Below, piece after piece: positions 27,601-34,452 of a stretch of 45,091 bases of DNA. The translations under genes and the position numbers were made by a program. The stretch is taken from NCBI GenBank assembly GCA_947565425.1, contig CANOFW010000026.1, positions 1 through 45,091 on the forward strand. Reading direction: 5' to 3'. Position 1 is the first letter of the stretch. Each line of letters begins with the position of its first letter. A model generated the notes under the pieces. That model did no database searches. It was given only the letters and a program-made list of their open reading frames with translations, and had not been told where the DNA came from. This DNA is from an uncultured Lachnospiraceae bacterium. Lineage in GTDB: Bacteria > Bacillota > Clostridia > Lachnospirales > Lachnospiraceae.

Positions 27601-27818
27601 ATCAAATACAGTGCTGTTTAAAGAAGAACTTTAAGTCAGGGGTTAAGAAGGTAACCGTTAAGAAAGCGAAAACTACCTCTGCAACGATTAAGAAGCTGAA
27701 AAAAGGCAAGAAGTATTATGTACGTGTCCGCGCCTATAAGAAAGTCAAAGTAAATGGGAAAACTAAGACCTTGAATGGGGCGTGGAGTAAGGTAATTCAG
27801 AGTAAAGCGATTAAGTAA
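24681..27818 (+). CDS. Secreted GH30 enzyme, predicted endo-beta-1,6-galactanase
   Basis: This is a 1045-residue exported enzyme starting at GTG 24681 after AAAGGAGAT. Its signal peptide (RGWKKGISAALAAALIVTAL) mirrors that of the first enzyme. The GH30 domain is uninterrupted: GWGTSLCWWANRLGY, NIGRYNVGGGDN, acid/base Glu260 (TPMNEPY) and nucleophile Glu373 (LWMSEID). A CBM32-like domain (about 627-770, TGSAPWNNGT), one FIVAR-like segment, an Ig-like domain and the shared lysine-rich Fn3 tail follow. It is a paralogue of the GH30 part of the first gene but lacks its inserted module and GH43 half. Endo-beta-1,6-galactanase activity on arabinogalactan side chains is inferred from subfamily-5-like motifs. 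An upstream 11-codon frame ends in the TGA that overlaps the GTG start. Confidence 0.85.
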   Translation: MRGWKKGISAALAAALIVTALPADGVHQVNAAERAAVDATVEMIPGKASTFNDTNLDGLGEFQGWGTSLCWWANRLGYSEKLTSEAAAKFYSDDGLDMNIGRYNVGGGDNVVGGEYAEENEFLHDAHIERSDSAVPGYCQDVTKMNLQEHDLAYYTANYDRADETSGYAWNYNWTADKRQLAILSAAMRASGKDFIAEAFSNSPPYFMTNSGCSSGAEDASKDNLRSDCYKAFAAYMADVIVHWAKEGLVDFTSTTPMNEPYTSYWGANSPKQEGCHFDQGNSESTILVEYNAELQRQLASTTDANVKRVLSNLIICGTDETSIDTAISSYNKLSTDAKKAIQRIDTHTYGGSKRAELCALAEREGKNLWMSEIDLGSKAGTNAGEMAPALAFAQRIITDLNELKASAWIMWNAIDIHVDRNSTSRYDAKESLEELKSMTYDDGTVMYDPAKAGYWGIAIADHNNEGIILTKKYYAYGQFSRYIRPGYTIMGTSDEANTLIAYDPQGKKTVIVAVNTSDSSKTWEFDLSKFDSMGTSVKAYRTSGVLDGGENWQDVTAEASIVADTVNRQLQVGLAANSITTFIVEGTEYNVEQNYEIPEKAIANQILPGIYAENDAVMEANKGNVESVALNEDMVTGSAPWNNGTTDVPQNVVDGKFDTFFDGVADGWVQIDLGMQENIAGFGYAPRSGYADRCVGASFYGSIDGQNWTKLYTISDNPAENVLTNVYASKFEAPNNSYYQYIKYAVPEGDSSAGCNVSEIAVYRWKSGVNVMFKEPQTPEDLRGWTAFYKTQTAGNTYSKESWATFQAALAKAEALLKDGSTNTAELNKARRALAMAYLGLTPGSGEETPKPPVKPVKRNQTITFTKSYTKAYGDKAFKLNAKVKTGDGKLSYKSSNTKVANYNKKTGKVEVKGIGQCTITITASETANYNKKTASVTITVNPKKASLVKSKLKPAKKSLKVGWKKDAKADGYQIQCCLKKNFKSGVKKVTVKKAKTTSATIKKLKKGKKYYVRVRAYKKVKVNGKTKTLNGAWSKVIQSKAIK

Positions 27819-27830
27819 GGAAGAGTCAGT

Positions 27831-28934
27831 ATGCGAAACAGGTATATGAAAAAGATCCTGTGCATGACGACCGTTTTTTGTGCCGCAGCATGGATAGGCT
27901 GCGGCACAAAAACTGTAGAGGACAGCGACACCGTCATGGAGATTGCAGGACAAAGCGTTGTGAAAGCAGAATACCAGATGATTCTTGGCGATTACGAATC
28001 AGAGGTTAAGCGGCAGTATGACACGGACACGGCAAACCGCAAAGATTTCTGGACAAGCGAGCAGAAGGGGCGGCGGCCTGTGGATGAAATTATGCAGCTT
28101 GCTGAGGAGGAGTTGGCGCAAAAAAAGACGGTTATCTGGCTTGCCGCAGATTTGGGCATAGAGGCTCAGGCGGATTATCTGACGCTTGCTGCGCAGATGG
28201 AGCGTGAAAATGACAATCGCGAGGGAGCGGATGAATCCGGAGAACTTATATATGGAATGAACGCGTTTCAGATGCGTGAGTATTACGATTATATATACAC
28301 ACAATTGGAATATGAAGTGATAGAATCGCTAAAAGAAAACGATGAAGTCTCACAAGAAGAGCTAGAGAGGATGTATCAGGAGAATCAGGAAGCTTATACG
28401 AGCGATGTGAGCGTGAAAATGCTGGTTGCCGAGGCGATTGCAGACGCAGGGAATGCGCCGTCCTCCCAGGAGGCAGATGCAAGAAATGAGCAGCCGTCCC
28501 AGGAGGAAGATGCAGGGAATGCGCAGTTATTACAGGCGGCAGAAGACATGAAAGAGCATACAGACTTGGCGTATTTTACTGAGCGATACCCATTTGTCAG
28601 CTTTTATGAACTCACGATGTCTTCGCTGAATATGCAGGAGGGAAAGAGTGGCGCTTATATGCAGCGTTGGCTGACGGCCTCCGCCATGCAGCCGGGGGAA
28701 GTGTGCGAACCTTTTGCCATCGGACAAAACCTCATGGTTATGCGCTGTCTCGAGCGCTCTGAACATGAGGTGCTGCCGTTGGAAGAGGTGAAAGGCGTGT
28801 TGAAAGATGACGTCCAGTCCAGCCGGGCGTATGAAGAGATAGAATCTCGGCAGGAAGAGGCGGAAACCAAAGTGACAGTCACGCAGGAACAGTTGGAAGA
28901 AATTGCGCTGGAAGCATTGCAAACGCCAGACTGA
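27831..28934 (+). CDS. PrsA/SurA-like lipoprotein, putative extracytoplasmic foldase
   Basis: This 367-residue protein has a lipoprotein signal; the lipobox ends AAWIGC, Cys at residue 24. After the anchor comes a SurA/PrsA-type helical chaperone region (VMEIAGQSVVKAEYQMIL, a typical SurA_N opening). A degenerate parvulin-like segment follows, including MQPGEVCEPFAIGQNLMVMRCLER, which matches the end of a rotamase domain. A Gln/Glu/Ala-rich repeat (about residues 206-232) lies between them. PrsA-type lipoproteins fold exported proteins at the outer face of the membrane. It begins 12 bases after the second GH30 gene, so a job in folding these unusually large enzymes is likely but inferred. An alternative start is ATG 27846. 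Confidence 0.75.
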   Translation: MRNRYMKKILCMTTVFCAAAWIGCGTKTVEDSDTVMEIAGQSVVKAEYQMILGDYESEVKRQYDTDTANRKDFWTSEQKGRRPVDEIMQLAEEELAQKKTVIWLAADLGIEAQADYLTLAAQMERENDNREGADESGELIYGMNAFQMREYYDYIYTQLEYEVIESLKENDEVSQEELERMYQENQEAYTSDVSVKMLVAEAIADAGNAPSSQEADARNEQPSQEEDAGNAQLLQAAEDMKEHTDLAYFTERYPFVSFYELTMSSLNMQEGKSGAYMQRWLTASAMQPGEVCEPFAIGQNLMVMRCLERSEHEVLPLEEVKGVLKDDVQSSRAYEEIESRQEEAETKVTVTQEQLEEIALEALQTPD

Positions 28935-28972
28935 TAAAAGGCGTCTTCTCTGATGAGATAAATTGCACACAT

Positions 28973-29034
28973 AAAAAGGCTCCTATTGGCTCAGAAATGT
29001 CTCACATATTCTCAACCAAGAGGAGCTATTTTTA
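28973..29034. terminator. Terminator of the arabinogalactan operon
   Basis: AAAAA plus GCTCCT and TTGG on the left pair with CCAA, AGGAGC and TTTTT on the right, around a loop of about 26 bases. The A and T runs at both ends would let it work in both directions between the convergent genes. Confidence 0.75.
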
Positions 29035-29134
29035 TTTCCGCGAGCAATGAGCCAGGCAGCCGCGCTTGTGCGGATATTTGGCGAATGCCGCGAGGGTAAG
29101 TGCCCTGCGGGCGGAAAGAACAAGCTAGGTCATG

Positions 29135-29163
29135 CCCCGTAGCTTGCTACGGGGTATTTTACT
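29135..29163 (+). terminator. Second terminator hairpin before the typA 3' end
   Basis: CCCCGTAGC-TT-GCTACGGGG is a perfect 9-bp stem followed by TATTTTACTT, which overlaps the typA stop codon. The T-rich side faces plus-strand transcription. Between the two hairpins (29035-29134) is GC-rich, non-coding sequence with small hairpins. Confidence 0.75.
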
Positions 29164-30988
29164 TCTTAAATCCTGCCCGTTTGCGCAAGGTTGGGTCTAA
29201 GATCCGTTTGCGGATACGCAGGCTTTCCGGCGTGACTTCTAAGAGCTCGTCCGCCTCAATAAATTCCAAAGCCTGTTCGAGGCTGAGAATCTTAGGCGGC
29301 GTTAAAGTCAGCGCTTCGTCAGCGCTCGAAGAGCGGGTATTGGTGAGATGCTTTTTCTTGCACACGTTAATCTCGATGTCTTCCGGCTTGGCGCTCTGTC
29401 CAATGACCATTCCGGCATAGACCTTCTGTCCTGGGCCGATGAACAAGGTACCGCGGTCCTGCGCCCCGAACAGCCCATAAGTTACGGATTCGCCAGTTTC
29501 AAAGGCAATCAGGGAGCCTTGCTTGCGGTAAGAGATATCTCCCTTATACGGTTCATAGCCGTTGAAAATCGTGTTGATAATGCCGTTGCCCTTCGTGTCT
29601 GTCATAAACTCATTGCGGTAGCCGATCAGCCCCCGGGAAGGAATGTTAAATTCCAGACGTGTGTAGCCGCCGCTGATAGGGCCCATATTGCGCAGTTCCC
29701 CTTTGCGCTGGCTTAATTTTTCAATAACGGAACCGGTAAATTCATCCGGCACATCGACGTAGGCAAGTTCCATAGGCTCCGTGCGTTTACCTTTCTCGTC
29801 TGCGTGATACAATACTTCTGCCTTGCTGACAGCAAATTCATATCCTTCACGGCGCATATTCTCAATCAGCACGGAGAGATGCAGTTCTCCCCTTCCGGAA
29901 ACTTTCAGGCAGTCTGGGCTGTCTGTCTCCTCCACGCGCAGAGAAACGTCTGTATTGAGCTCACGGAATAGGCGGTCACGGATATGGCGTGAAGTTACGA
30001 ATTTTCCTTCCTGTCCGGCAAGTGGGCTGTCGTTGACGACAAAATTCATGGAAATTGTCGGTTCAGAAATTTTCTGAAAATCTATGGCAGTTGGATTTTC
30101 CGGGGAGCAGATCGTATCGCCGATATGAATATCTGCAATACCAGAAATAGCAACAATGGAGCCGATTTTGGCTTCGCTCACATCCACTTTATTCAGTCCG
30201 TCAAATTCATATAATTTGCTGATACGTACCTTTTGCAGCTTGTCCGGCTCATGATGGTTTACTACTACGGCTTCCTGATTAATTTTCAGACATCCGTTGT
30301 CCACCTTGCCGACGCCGATACGACCGACATACTCATTGTAGTCGATGGTACTGATTAACACCTGAGTGCTGGCGTCCGGGTCGCCCTCCGGCGCGGGAAT
30401 ATATTCTAAAATAGTTTCAAAAAGCGCCGTCATGTCTTTCTTCTCGTCGTTCAAATCTTTTACAGCATAGCCGTCTCTCGCCGAGGCATAAATGAAGGGA
30501 CAGTCTAATTGCTCATCCGAAGCATCTAAATCCATGAATAGTTCCAGTACTTCATCAATTACTTCATCCGGGCGTGCCTCTGGGCGGTCAATCTTATTGA
30601 TACACACAATTACCGGGAGATTTAAGGCAAGCGCTTTCATGAGGACGAATTTTGTCTGCGGCATAGCGCCCTCGAACGCGTCTACAACCAGGACGACGCC
30701 GTTGACCATTTTAAGGACGCGCTCCACCTCGCCGCCGAAATCGGCATGTCCCGGGGTGTCGATAATATTGATTTTTGTATCTTTATAGAAGACGGCTGTA
30801 TTCTTAGAGAGAATGGTAATTCCGCGTTCCCTCTCAATATCGTTGGAATCCATCACGCGCTCTTGTACTTCCTGGTTGGCGCGGAATACACCGCTTTGTT
30901 TCAGAAGCTCATCCACCAGCGTTGTCTTGCCGTGATCTACATGAGCAATGATGGCAATGTTGCGTATATCTTCACGTTTCGTTTTCAT
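29159..30988 (-). CDS. typA: Ribosome-associated GTPase TypA/BipA
   Basis: This 609-residue translational GTPase is related to EF-G and helps ribosome assembly and stress growth. The G motifs are complete: [20 protein letters not shown] (P-loop), [20 protein letters not shown] and NKIDRP. They are followed by the EF-G-like beta-barrel, domain V and the TypA-specific C-terminus ([17 protein letters not shown]). Length is normal. It is transcribed leftward from a good promoter at 31045-31073. Confidence 0.97.
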   Translation of the reverse strand: MKTKREDIRNIAIIAHVDHGKTTLVDELLKQSGVFRANQEVQERVMDSNDIERERGITILSKNTAVFYKDTKINIIDTPGHADFGGEVERVLKMVNGVVLVVDAFEGAMPQTKFVLMKALALNLPVIVCINKIDRPEARPDEVIDEVLELFMDLDASDEQLDCPFIYASARDGYAVKDLNDEKKDMTALFETILEYIPAPEGDPDASTQVLISTIDYNEYVGRIGVGKVDNGCLKINQEAVVVNHHEPDKLQKVRISKLYEFDGLNKVDVSEAKIGSIVAISGIADIHIGDTICSPENPTAIDFQKISEPTISMNFVVNDSPLAGQEGKFVTSRHIRDRLFRELNTDVSLRVEETDSPDCLKVSGRGELHLSVLIENMRREGYEFAVSKAEVLYHADEKGKRTEPMELAYVDVPDEFTGSVIEKLSQRKGELRNMGPISGGYTRLEFNIPSRGLIGYRNEFMTDTKGNGIINTIFNGYEPYKGDISYRKQGSLIAFETGESVTYGLFGAQDRGTLFIGPGQKVYAGMVIGQSAKPEDIEINVCKKKHLTNTRSSSADEALTLTPPKILSLEQALEFIEADELLEVTPESLRIRKRILDPTLRKRAGFKK

Positions 30989-31044
30989 AAAAAATATCCC
31001 TCTTTCTCAAATCGGTAATTACTTAATATTCGTTGTACTAGCGT

Positions 31045-31073
31045 ATTATACTGCCCGCGACGCTATTTGGCAA
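31045..31073 (-). promoter_or_regulatory. Sigma-A promoter of typA
   Basis: Minus strand: TTGCCA (31073-31068), a 17-base spacer and a perfect TATAAT (31050-31045). The leader is about 50 bases. Confidence 0.78.
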
Positions 31074-31097
31074 GTCCCGGTTTATAGTAGGACGTAA

Positions 31098-31220
31098 GAA
31101 CATGATTCTGTGACTATTCAGCCTTAATTTTTATATAACAGCCTTATTCCATAATATAAAAGTTCTATGGAATAGGGCTGTACAAAAATTAGGGCTGAAT
31201 AGTTATTGCTATCCATGTTC
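31098..31220. repeat. Long palindrome between divergent promoters, MITE-like
   Basis: The outer arms GAACATG (31098-31104) and CATGTTC (31214-31220) enclose a near-continuous hairpin: ACTATTCAGCC (31113-31123) with GGCTGAATAGT (31193-31203), then TAATTTTT/AAAAATTA, CAGCC/GGCTG and ATTCCATA/TATGGAAT. The stem exceeds 40 pairs with a 12-base loop. It contains no gene and lies upstream of both flanking genes, so it is not their terminator. A non-autonomous mobile element or a structured RNA is possible. Confidence 0.75.
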
Positions 31221-31235
31221 AGTAACGGATATTTC

Positions 31236-31264
31236 TTGTATTATAAAATCAGGTCTGTTATAAT
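31236..31264 (+). promoter_or_regulatory. Sigma-A promoter of the DUF4190 gene
   Basis: TTGTAT (31236-31241), a 17-base spacer and a perfect TATAAT (31259-31264), about 65 bases before the start codon. Confidence 0.7.
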
Positions 31265-31327
31265 TAGAATAATGATGCAGTACATTCGTGTAGAGTAAAC
31301 TGTGAAATAAGGGCAGGAGGATGTTAG

Positions 31328-32050
31328 ATGAGCGAAGAAAACAATATGTTTGAACATAATGGAGAGCAGGCTACGGAGCAGCAAACAGGCGTAAGTTTAC
31401 AGAAACAAGTGGAGCAGCCGTCAGACAATAGTGGGCAGCTTGGTTATGGTCAGCCGTCAGACAATAGTGGGCAGTCGTTTCAGCCGGCGGACAATGGTGG
31501 GCAGTCGGTATATGGTCAGCAGGCGGGCTACGGCGCCAATCAGCCAGGTTATGGCGGGCAGACTGGTTACAATCAACAGAATTATAATCAGCAAGGTTAT
31601 AGTGGCCAGCCGGGTTATGGCGGGCAATCTGGTTACAATCAATATTACGGCGGGCAGAATCAACAGACCCCGCTGTCCGGCTATGCGGAACCGGTTTACA
31701 GCCAATATGATGCGGGCAGACAAGATGAGAGCCAGGGATATGGCATTGCCTCTTTAATCTGCGGAATACTTTCTTTGGTTACTTGTTGCTGTTGTTTTCC
31801 GAGTATGCCGTTGGCTGTTGTTTCTATTGTTATGGGTATCTTACAGATTAAAAAGGGAACCGCGAAAGGCATGGCGATTGCCGGCATAGTTTGTTCTGCC
31901 ATCGGGCTGGTGTTAATGTTTATCTCCATAGCGATGGGATTCGTTATGGATACGAGCGGAGACTTTACCGATTATTATCGCAATTATTATCGTGATTATT
32001 ACGATATGTTGCAGGAGTTGGAAGATATGAACCATTATCAGACCTATTGA
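31328..32050 (+). CDS. DUF4190-type membrane protein with prion-like N-terminus
   Basis: This is a 240-residue protein. Residues 1-135 are disordered and rich in Gln, Gly, Tyr, Asn and Ser, with repeats of QPSDNSGQ and then GYGGQ/GYNQQ-type units. Residues about 137-205 form a DUF4190-like module with two membrane segments: GIASLICGILSLVTCCCCFP, then a LPLAVV-type stretch and KGTAKGMAIAGIVCSAIGLV. A short Tyr/Asp-rich tail follows (NYYRDYYD). Such proteins are common in Firmicutes and unexplained. The tail and head are likely cytoplasmic. The gene has its own promoter and terminator, and a GCAGGAGG ribosome site. No enzymatic function is suggested. Confidence 0.82.
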   Translation: MSEENNMFEHNGEQATEQQTGVSLQKQVEQPSDNSGQLGYGQPSDNSGQSFQPADNGGQSVYGQQAGYGANQPGYGGQTGYNQQNYNQQGYSGQPGYGGQSGYNQYYGGQNQQTPLSGYAEPVYSQYDAGRQDESQGYGIASLICGILSLVTCCCCFPSMPLAVVSIVMGILQIKKGTAKGMAIAGIVCSAIGLVLMFISIAMGFVMDTSGDFTDYYRNYYRDYYDMLQELEDMNHYQTY

Positions 32051-32096
32051 TATTTCTTAAATAAAGATAGGCATTCCTTTTAAAGAGTGTAAGTTT

Positions 32097-32137
32097 AAAA
32101 AGGCTGTTGTACCGTTTTTTGGTGCAACAGCCTTTTT
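32097..32137 (+). terminator. Terminator of the DUF4190 gene
   Basis: AAAAAGGCTGTTGTACC (32097-32113) pairs with GGTGCAACAGCCTTTTT (32121-32137), with one G-U pair and a 7-base loop. Confidence 0.9.
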
Positions 32138-32138
32138 A

Positions 32139-32189
32139 TCTTATCGGAGATACGTTGTCATGATAAAACGTGAAGGTATATTTCCTTAG
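32139..32189. repeat. Palindromic repeat, copy B
   Basis: This matches copy A (4321-4380) at about 39 of 49 positions from TCTTAT to ATATTTCCT. It keeps a TCATG/CGTGA core hairpin and gains ATAC/GTAT pairs not present in copy A. Like copy A it starts within a few bases of a terminator T-run. Confidence 0.65.
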
Positions 32190-32238
32190 AATTTTTTTCT
32201 TTTTGTGGACAAAATAGCTTTCTCAGGAGTTTTATATA

Positions 32239-32273
32239 TGTAAACGTTTACGAACCATACAGCGTGTGGTTCT
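32239..32273. promoter_or_regulatory. Operator-like palindrome and hairpin upstream of the ECF sigma gene
   Basis: GTAAACGTTTAC (32240-32251) is a perfect 12-bp palindrome. With its flanks (TGTAAACGTTTACG) it differs at one position from the catabolite-control consensus TGWAANCGNTNWCA. A 9-bp hairpin (GAACCATAC with GTGTGGTTC) follows at 32253-32273. A CcpA or other LacI-family site is plausible, but no promoter could be placed confidently beside it. Confidence 0.45.
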
Positions 32274-32330
32274 AATTCATAGCGAATAAATTAAAAAAGT
32301 AATATTCGGCAGGGGGAAGGAGTGAGAACT

Positions 32331-32864
32331 ATGCAGATGGAAAGAGCGGAGAAGTTATATCAGAAATATTTTGCAGCAGTGTATAGCGTCTGCTTTCTCT
32401 ATATGAAAAATCAGGCGGATGCTTGCGATATGGTTCAGGAAACCTTTCTGCGGCTGTTGCAGAGAGATTTCAATTATGATACGGAGGAGAAGGCAAAGGC
32501 ATGGCTGATAGTTACGGCGTCAAATTGCTGTAAGAGCCAGCTCAGAAGATGTTGGCGCAAGAAACAAGTTGCGTTCGATGCGGCTGTCCACGACAAAGGA
32601 AAAGAGCAGACAGACAATTTGCTGCTGCGGATGGTGGAGGAATTGGAGGAGAAATACCGTCTGCCGGTGTATCTGTATTATTTTGAGGGCTATCGCAGCG
32701 CAGAGATTGCCCAGATGCTTCATGTCAATACTTCCACAGTCAGGAGCCGCTTGGCAAAGGCGCGCAAGATTCTGCGTCTGCAATTGGAAGCAGAAGAGGC
32801 GGCCGATGAGGAATTCGGGGAACGAAGTGGAAATGCGCAGAGAAATATAAGAAAGGCGTGGTGA
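32331..32864 (+). CDS. ECF-family RNA polymerase sigma factor
   Basis: This 177-residue sigma factor has region 2 (YSVCFLYMKNQADACDMVQETFLRL) and region 4 (YYFEGYRSAEIAQMLHVNTSTVRSRLAKARKILRL, the helix-turn-helix). ECF sigmas redirect RNA polymerase to envelope or stress genes when an anti-sigma releases them. I start it at ATG 32331, 8 bases after AAGGAG; the GTG at 32322 overlaps that site, and ATG 32337 is also possible. The probable anti-sigma gene starts 2 bases after its stop. The C-terminus after about residue 150 is acidic and variable. Its target promoters cannot be named. Confidence 0.92.
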   Translation: MQMERAEKLYQKYFAAVYSVCFLYMKNQADACDMVQETFLRLLQRDFNYDTEEKAKAWLIVTASNCCKSQLRRCWRKKQVAFDAAVHDKGKEQTDNLLLRMVEELEEKYRLPVYLYYFEGYRSAEIAQMLHVNTSTVRSRLAKARKILRLQLEAEEAADEEFGERSGNAQRNIRKAW

Positions 32865-32866
32865 AT

Positions 32867-33955
32867 ATGAAAAAGGATTATAGGAGAATGCAGCAAGAGA
32901 TCATGCCCGGCAGGGAAACACAGGATTGGATGTGGGAAGAAATTGAAAAGAAAGCTGCTGCGGGAGAGAAACAACAAAACAGATGGGCAGGATTGAAAAT
33001 AACCGCCAGTATTGCGGCCGCTGTGCTACTGTTCGTGATTTTGCTTCCGCAGACCAGTTGGGCGGATCAGTTAAAGGGATTTTTCAAAGAGTTCTTCTAT
33101 GCCGGCGCGGGTGCAGATGTAAATCAGGAAATTGTGCAGAATGTATATGAGGATGAGGGAAAGTATGGGCATGTCAAAATGCAGATTCGCGAGATGCTCT
33201 CTGACGGTTCCTGCGTGTATTGTAATATCTGTTACCAAGCCTTAGACGCAGAAGGCGAGGAATGGCTCAAAGAGCAGGAATTTGATGTGGAAAGCATAAG
33301 ATTTCCGCATATTACCGGTGGATGGACGTTGCTGGAGCAAAAAGAGCAGGCAACAGAGAAGGAAAGATATTTTGCACTGTATTATGAAAATAATGATGGA
33401 AAATTTCAGCTCAAAGATCAACTGGTGACAATGTATTATCCCATGTATAAGAACCAGGGTATAGGCGCTGTCAAAATAGCCAGCAACCTTGAGACAGTTT
33501 CCTACCGGTTGGTTGGCGAAAACTCCCCAAGCCAATATTATGAGCCCAGATACCTGGTGGTTTCCAGGCTTTCCTTCGCAATCTTTGGGAAAGATCATGG
33601 AATTAACGCTGATTGGATAGAGAAGGACGGAATGCTGCATTACCAGTACAGTAAGGGATTTTTAGCGGAAAAGGGGGATGAAAAGATGGAAGGATACGTA
33701 TATTTTGATGGGGTTCCACTGTCATTTACCATGAAAGAGGGAGCGAAAATGGATATAGGGTTCGCACCGCCGTTTTTCAGCGATACAGAGGGTTCTTATG
33801 CTTCAGATCTGCTAATCTGTGCGGGACAGTTTAATGTGGACAGGGAGGAGTGGGATAAAATTGCGCCGATAGACGACCCTGGCGCTTTGACGGAGGTGGA
33901 GATTGACGGCGTACATTATGATTTGGTGAAAGAAGAAACTTTGGATGAAAAATAG
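32867..33955 (+). CDS. Putative membrane-bound anti-sigma factor
   Basis: This 362-residue protein has a short charged cytoplasmic N-terminus (about 1-42), one membrane segment (about residues 44-63, ITASIAAAVLLFVILLPQ) and a long extracytoplasmic part of about 290 residues resembling DUF4179-type sensor domains. Gene order immediately after an ECF sigma, and this topology, mark it as the partner that holds the sigma factor at the membrane until an external signal arrives. The cytoplasmic part is too short to show a zinc-binding anti-sigma motif. The start is ATG 32867, after GAAAGGCG, rather than the GTGs at 32858 and 32861. The signal is unknown. Confidence 0.75.
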   Translation: MKKDYRRMQQEIMPGRETQDWMWEEIEKKAAAGEKQQNRWAGLKITASIAAAVLLFVILLPQTSWADQLKGFFKEFFYAGAGADVNQEIVQNVYEDEGKYGHVKMQIREMLSDGSCVYCNICYQALDAEGEEWLKEQEFDVESIRFPHITGGWTLLEQKEQATEKERYFALYYENNDGKFQLKDQLVTMYYPMYKNQGIGAVKIASNLETVSYRLVGENSPSQYYEPRYLVVSRLSFAIFGKDHGINADWIEKDGMLHYQYSKGFLAEKGDEKMEGYVYFDGVPLSFTMKEGAKMDIGFAPPFFSDTEGSYASDLLICAGQFNVDREEWDKIAPIDDPGALTEVEIDGVHYDLVKEETLDEK

Positions 33956-33996
33956 CGGCTATTTACAGTAGAGGATAAATCTATAGCTGGAAGCGA

Positions 33997-34042
33997 AAAA
34001 AGCCTGCCTCCCTTGACAAAAGGGAACGGCAGGCTTTATATT
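33997..34042 (+). promoter_or_regulatory. Hairpin with embedded promoter, copy 1
   Basis: AAAGCCTGCC and TCCCTT pair with AAGGGA and GGCAGGCTTT, forming a strong hairpin that should terminate the anti-sigma transcript. Its loop holds TTGACA (34013-34018), and TATATT lies 18 bases further on (34037-34042). It may therefore act both as terminator and as promoter of the DUF3990 remnant operon. It is almost identical to 34707-34752. Confidence 0.65.
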
Positions 34043-34100
34043 ATAATAAATTTAGTAAAAGTATATTTCTCATTAAGAAATATATTATAGGAGAAAATAA

Positions 34101-34212
34101 ATGATTTTATATCATGGAAGTAACATAGTTGTATAATCAGTTAGTGATAACAACGGACAAGGCGCTTGCTTATTTGAAATTTTCCGGTATTATACCAGAG
34201 GAGGAATTATAA
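34101..34212 (+). pseudogene. Remnant of a DUF3990-type gene (internal deletion)
   Basis: After ATAGGAG comes ATG ATT TTA TAT CAT GGA AGT AAC, encoding MILYHGSNIVV and then a stop (34101-34136). MILYHGSN is the usual beginning of DUF3990 proteins. In the next frame, from 34138, QLVITTDKALAYLKFSG continues to EEEL and a TAA at 34210-34212, which resembles the C-terminal end of the same family. The whole middle is missing. The final TAA overlaps the ATG of the next gene (TAATG), and the RBS of that gene lies within the remnant, as expected for a former operon partner. The identification rests on two short stretches. Confidence 0.55.
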
Positions 34213-34451
34213 TGGATAATAAGAAATTTGAAGCGGTATTGATTCTTCTCGTGCCGCAGGTTATACAACTAATTTCTGAAAATGACAGGCATGATGAAGT
34301 GAAAGCTGCGAAAATATTTTATGCTTCCGAGGTATATGCCCTTTTGGAGCAGGAGGACACAAAGTTATGGCATTTTAGTGCATTAACATTATATCATATG
34401 TTTTTAGAAGAGCGGAGGACAGGGAGAATTTTACTCCCGGAGGAGACATGA
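34212..34451 (+). CDS. Small conserved protein, partner of a DUF3990/DUF3791 cassette
   Basis: This 79-residue soluble, mostly helical protein begins KKFEAVLILLVPQVIQLI and ends with the pattern LWHFSALTLYHMFLEERRTG and a PEE tail. From memory, proteins of this pattern often lie beside DUF3791 and DUF3990 genes in clostridia; the function is unknown. It has AGAGGAGG upstream and overlaps the stop of the DUF3990 remnant. The next gene starts 1 base after its stop. An accessory or antitoxin-like role is a guess from context. Confidence 0.7.
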   Translation: MDNKKFEAVLILLVPQVIQLISENDRHDEVKAAKIFYASEVYALLEQEDTKLWHFSALTLYHMFLEERRTGRILLPEET

Positions 34452-34452
34452 T

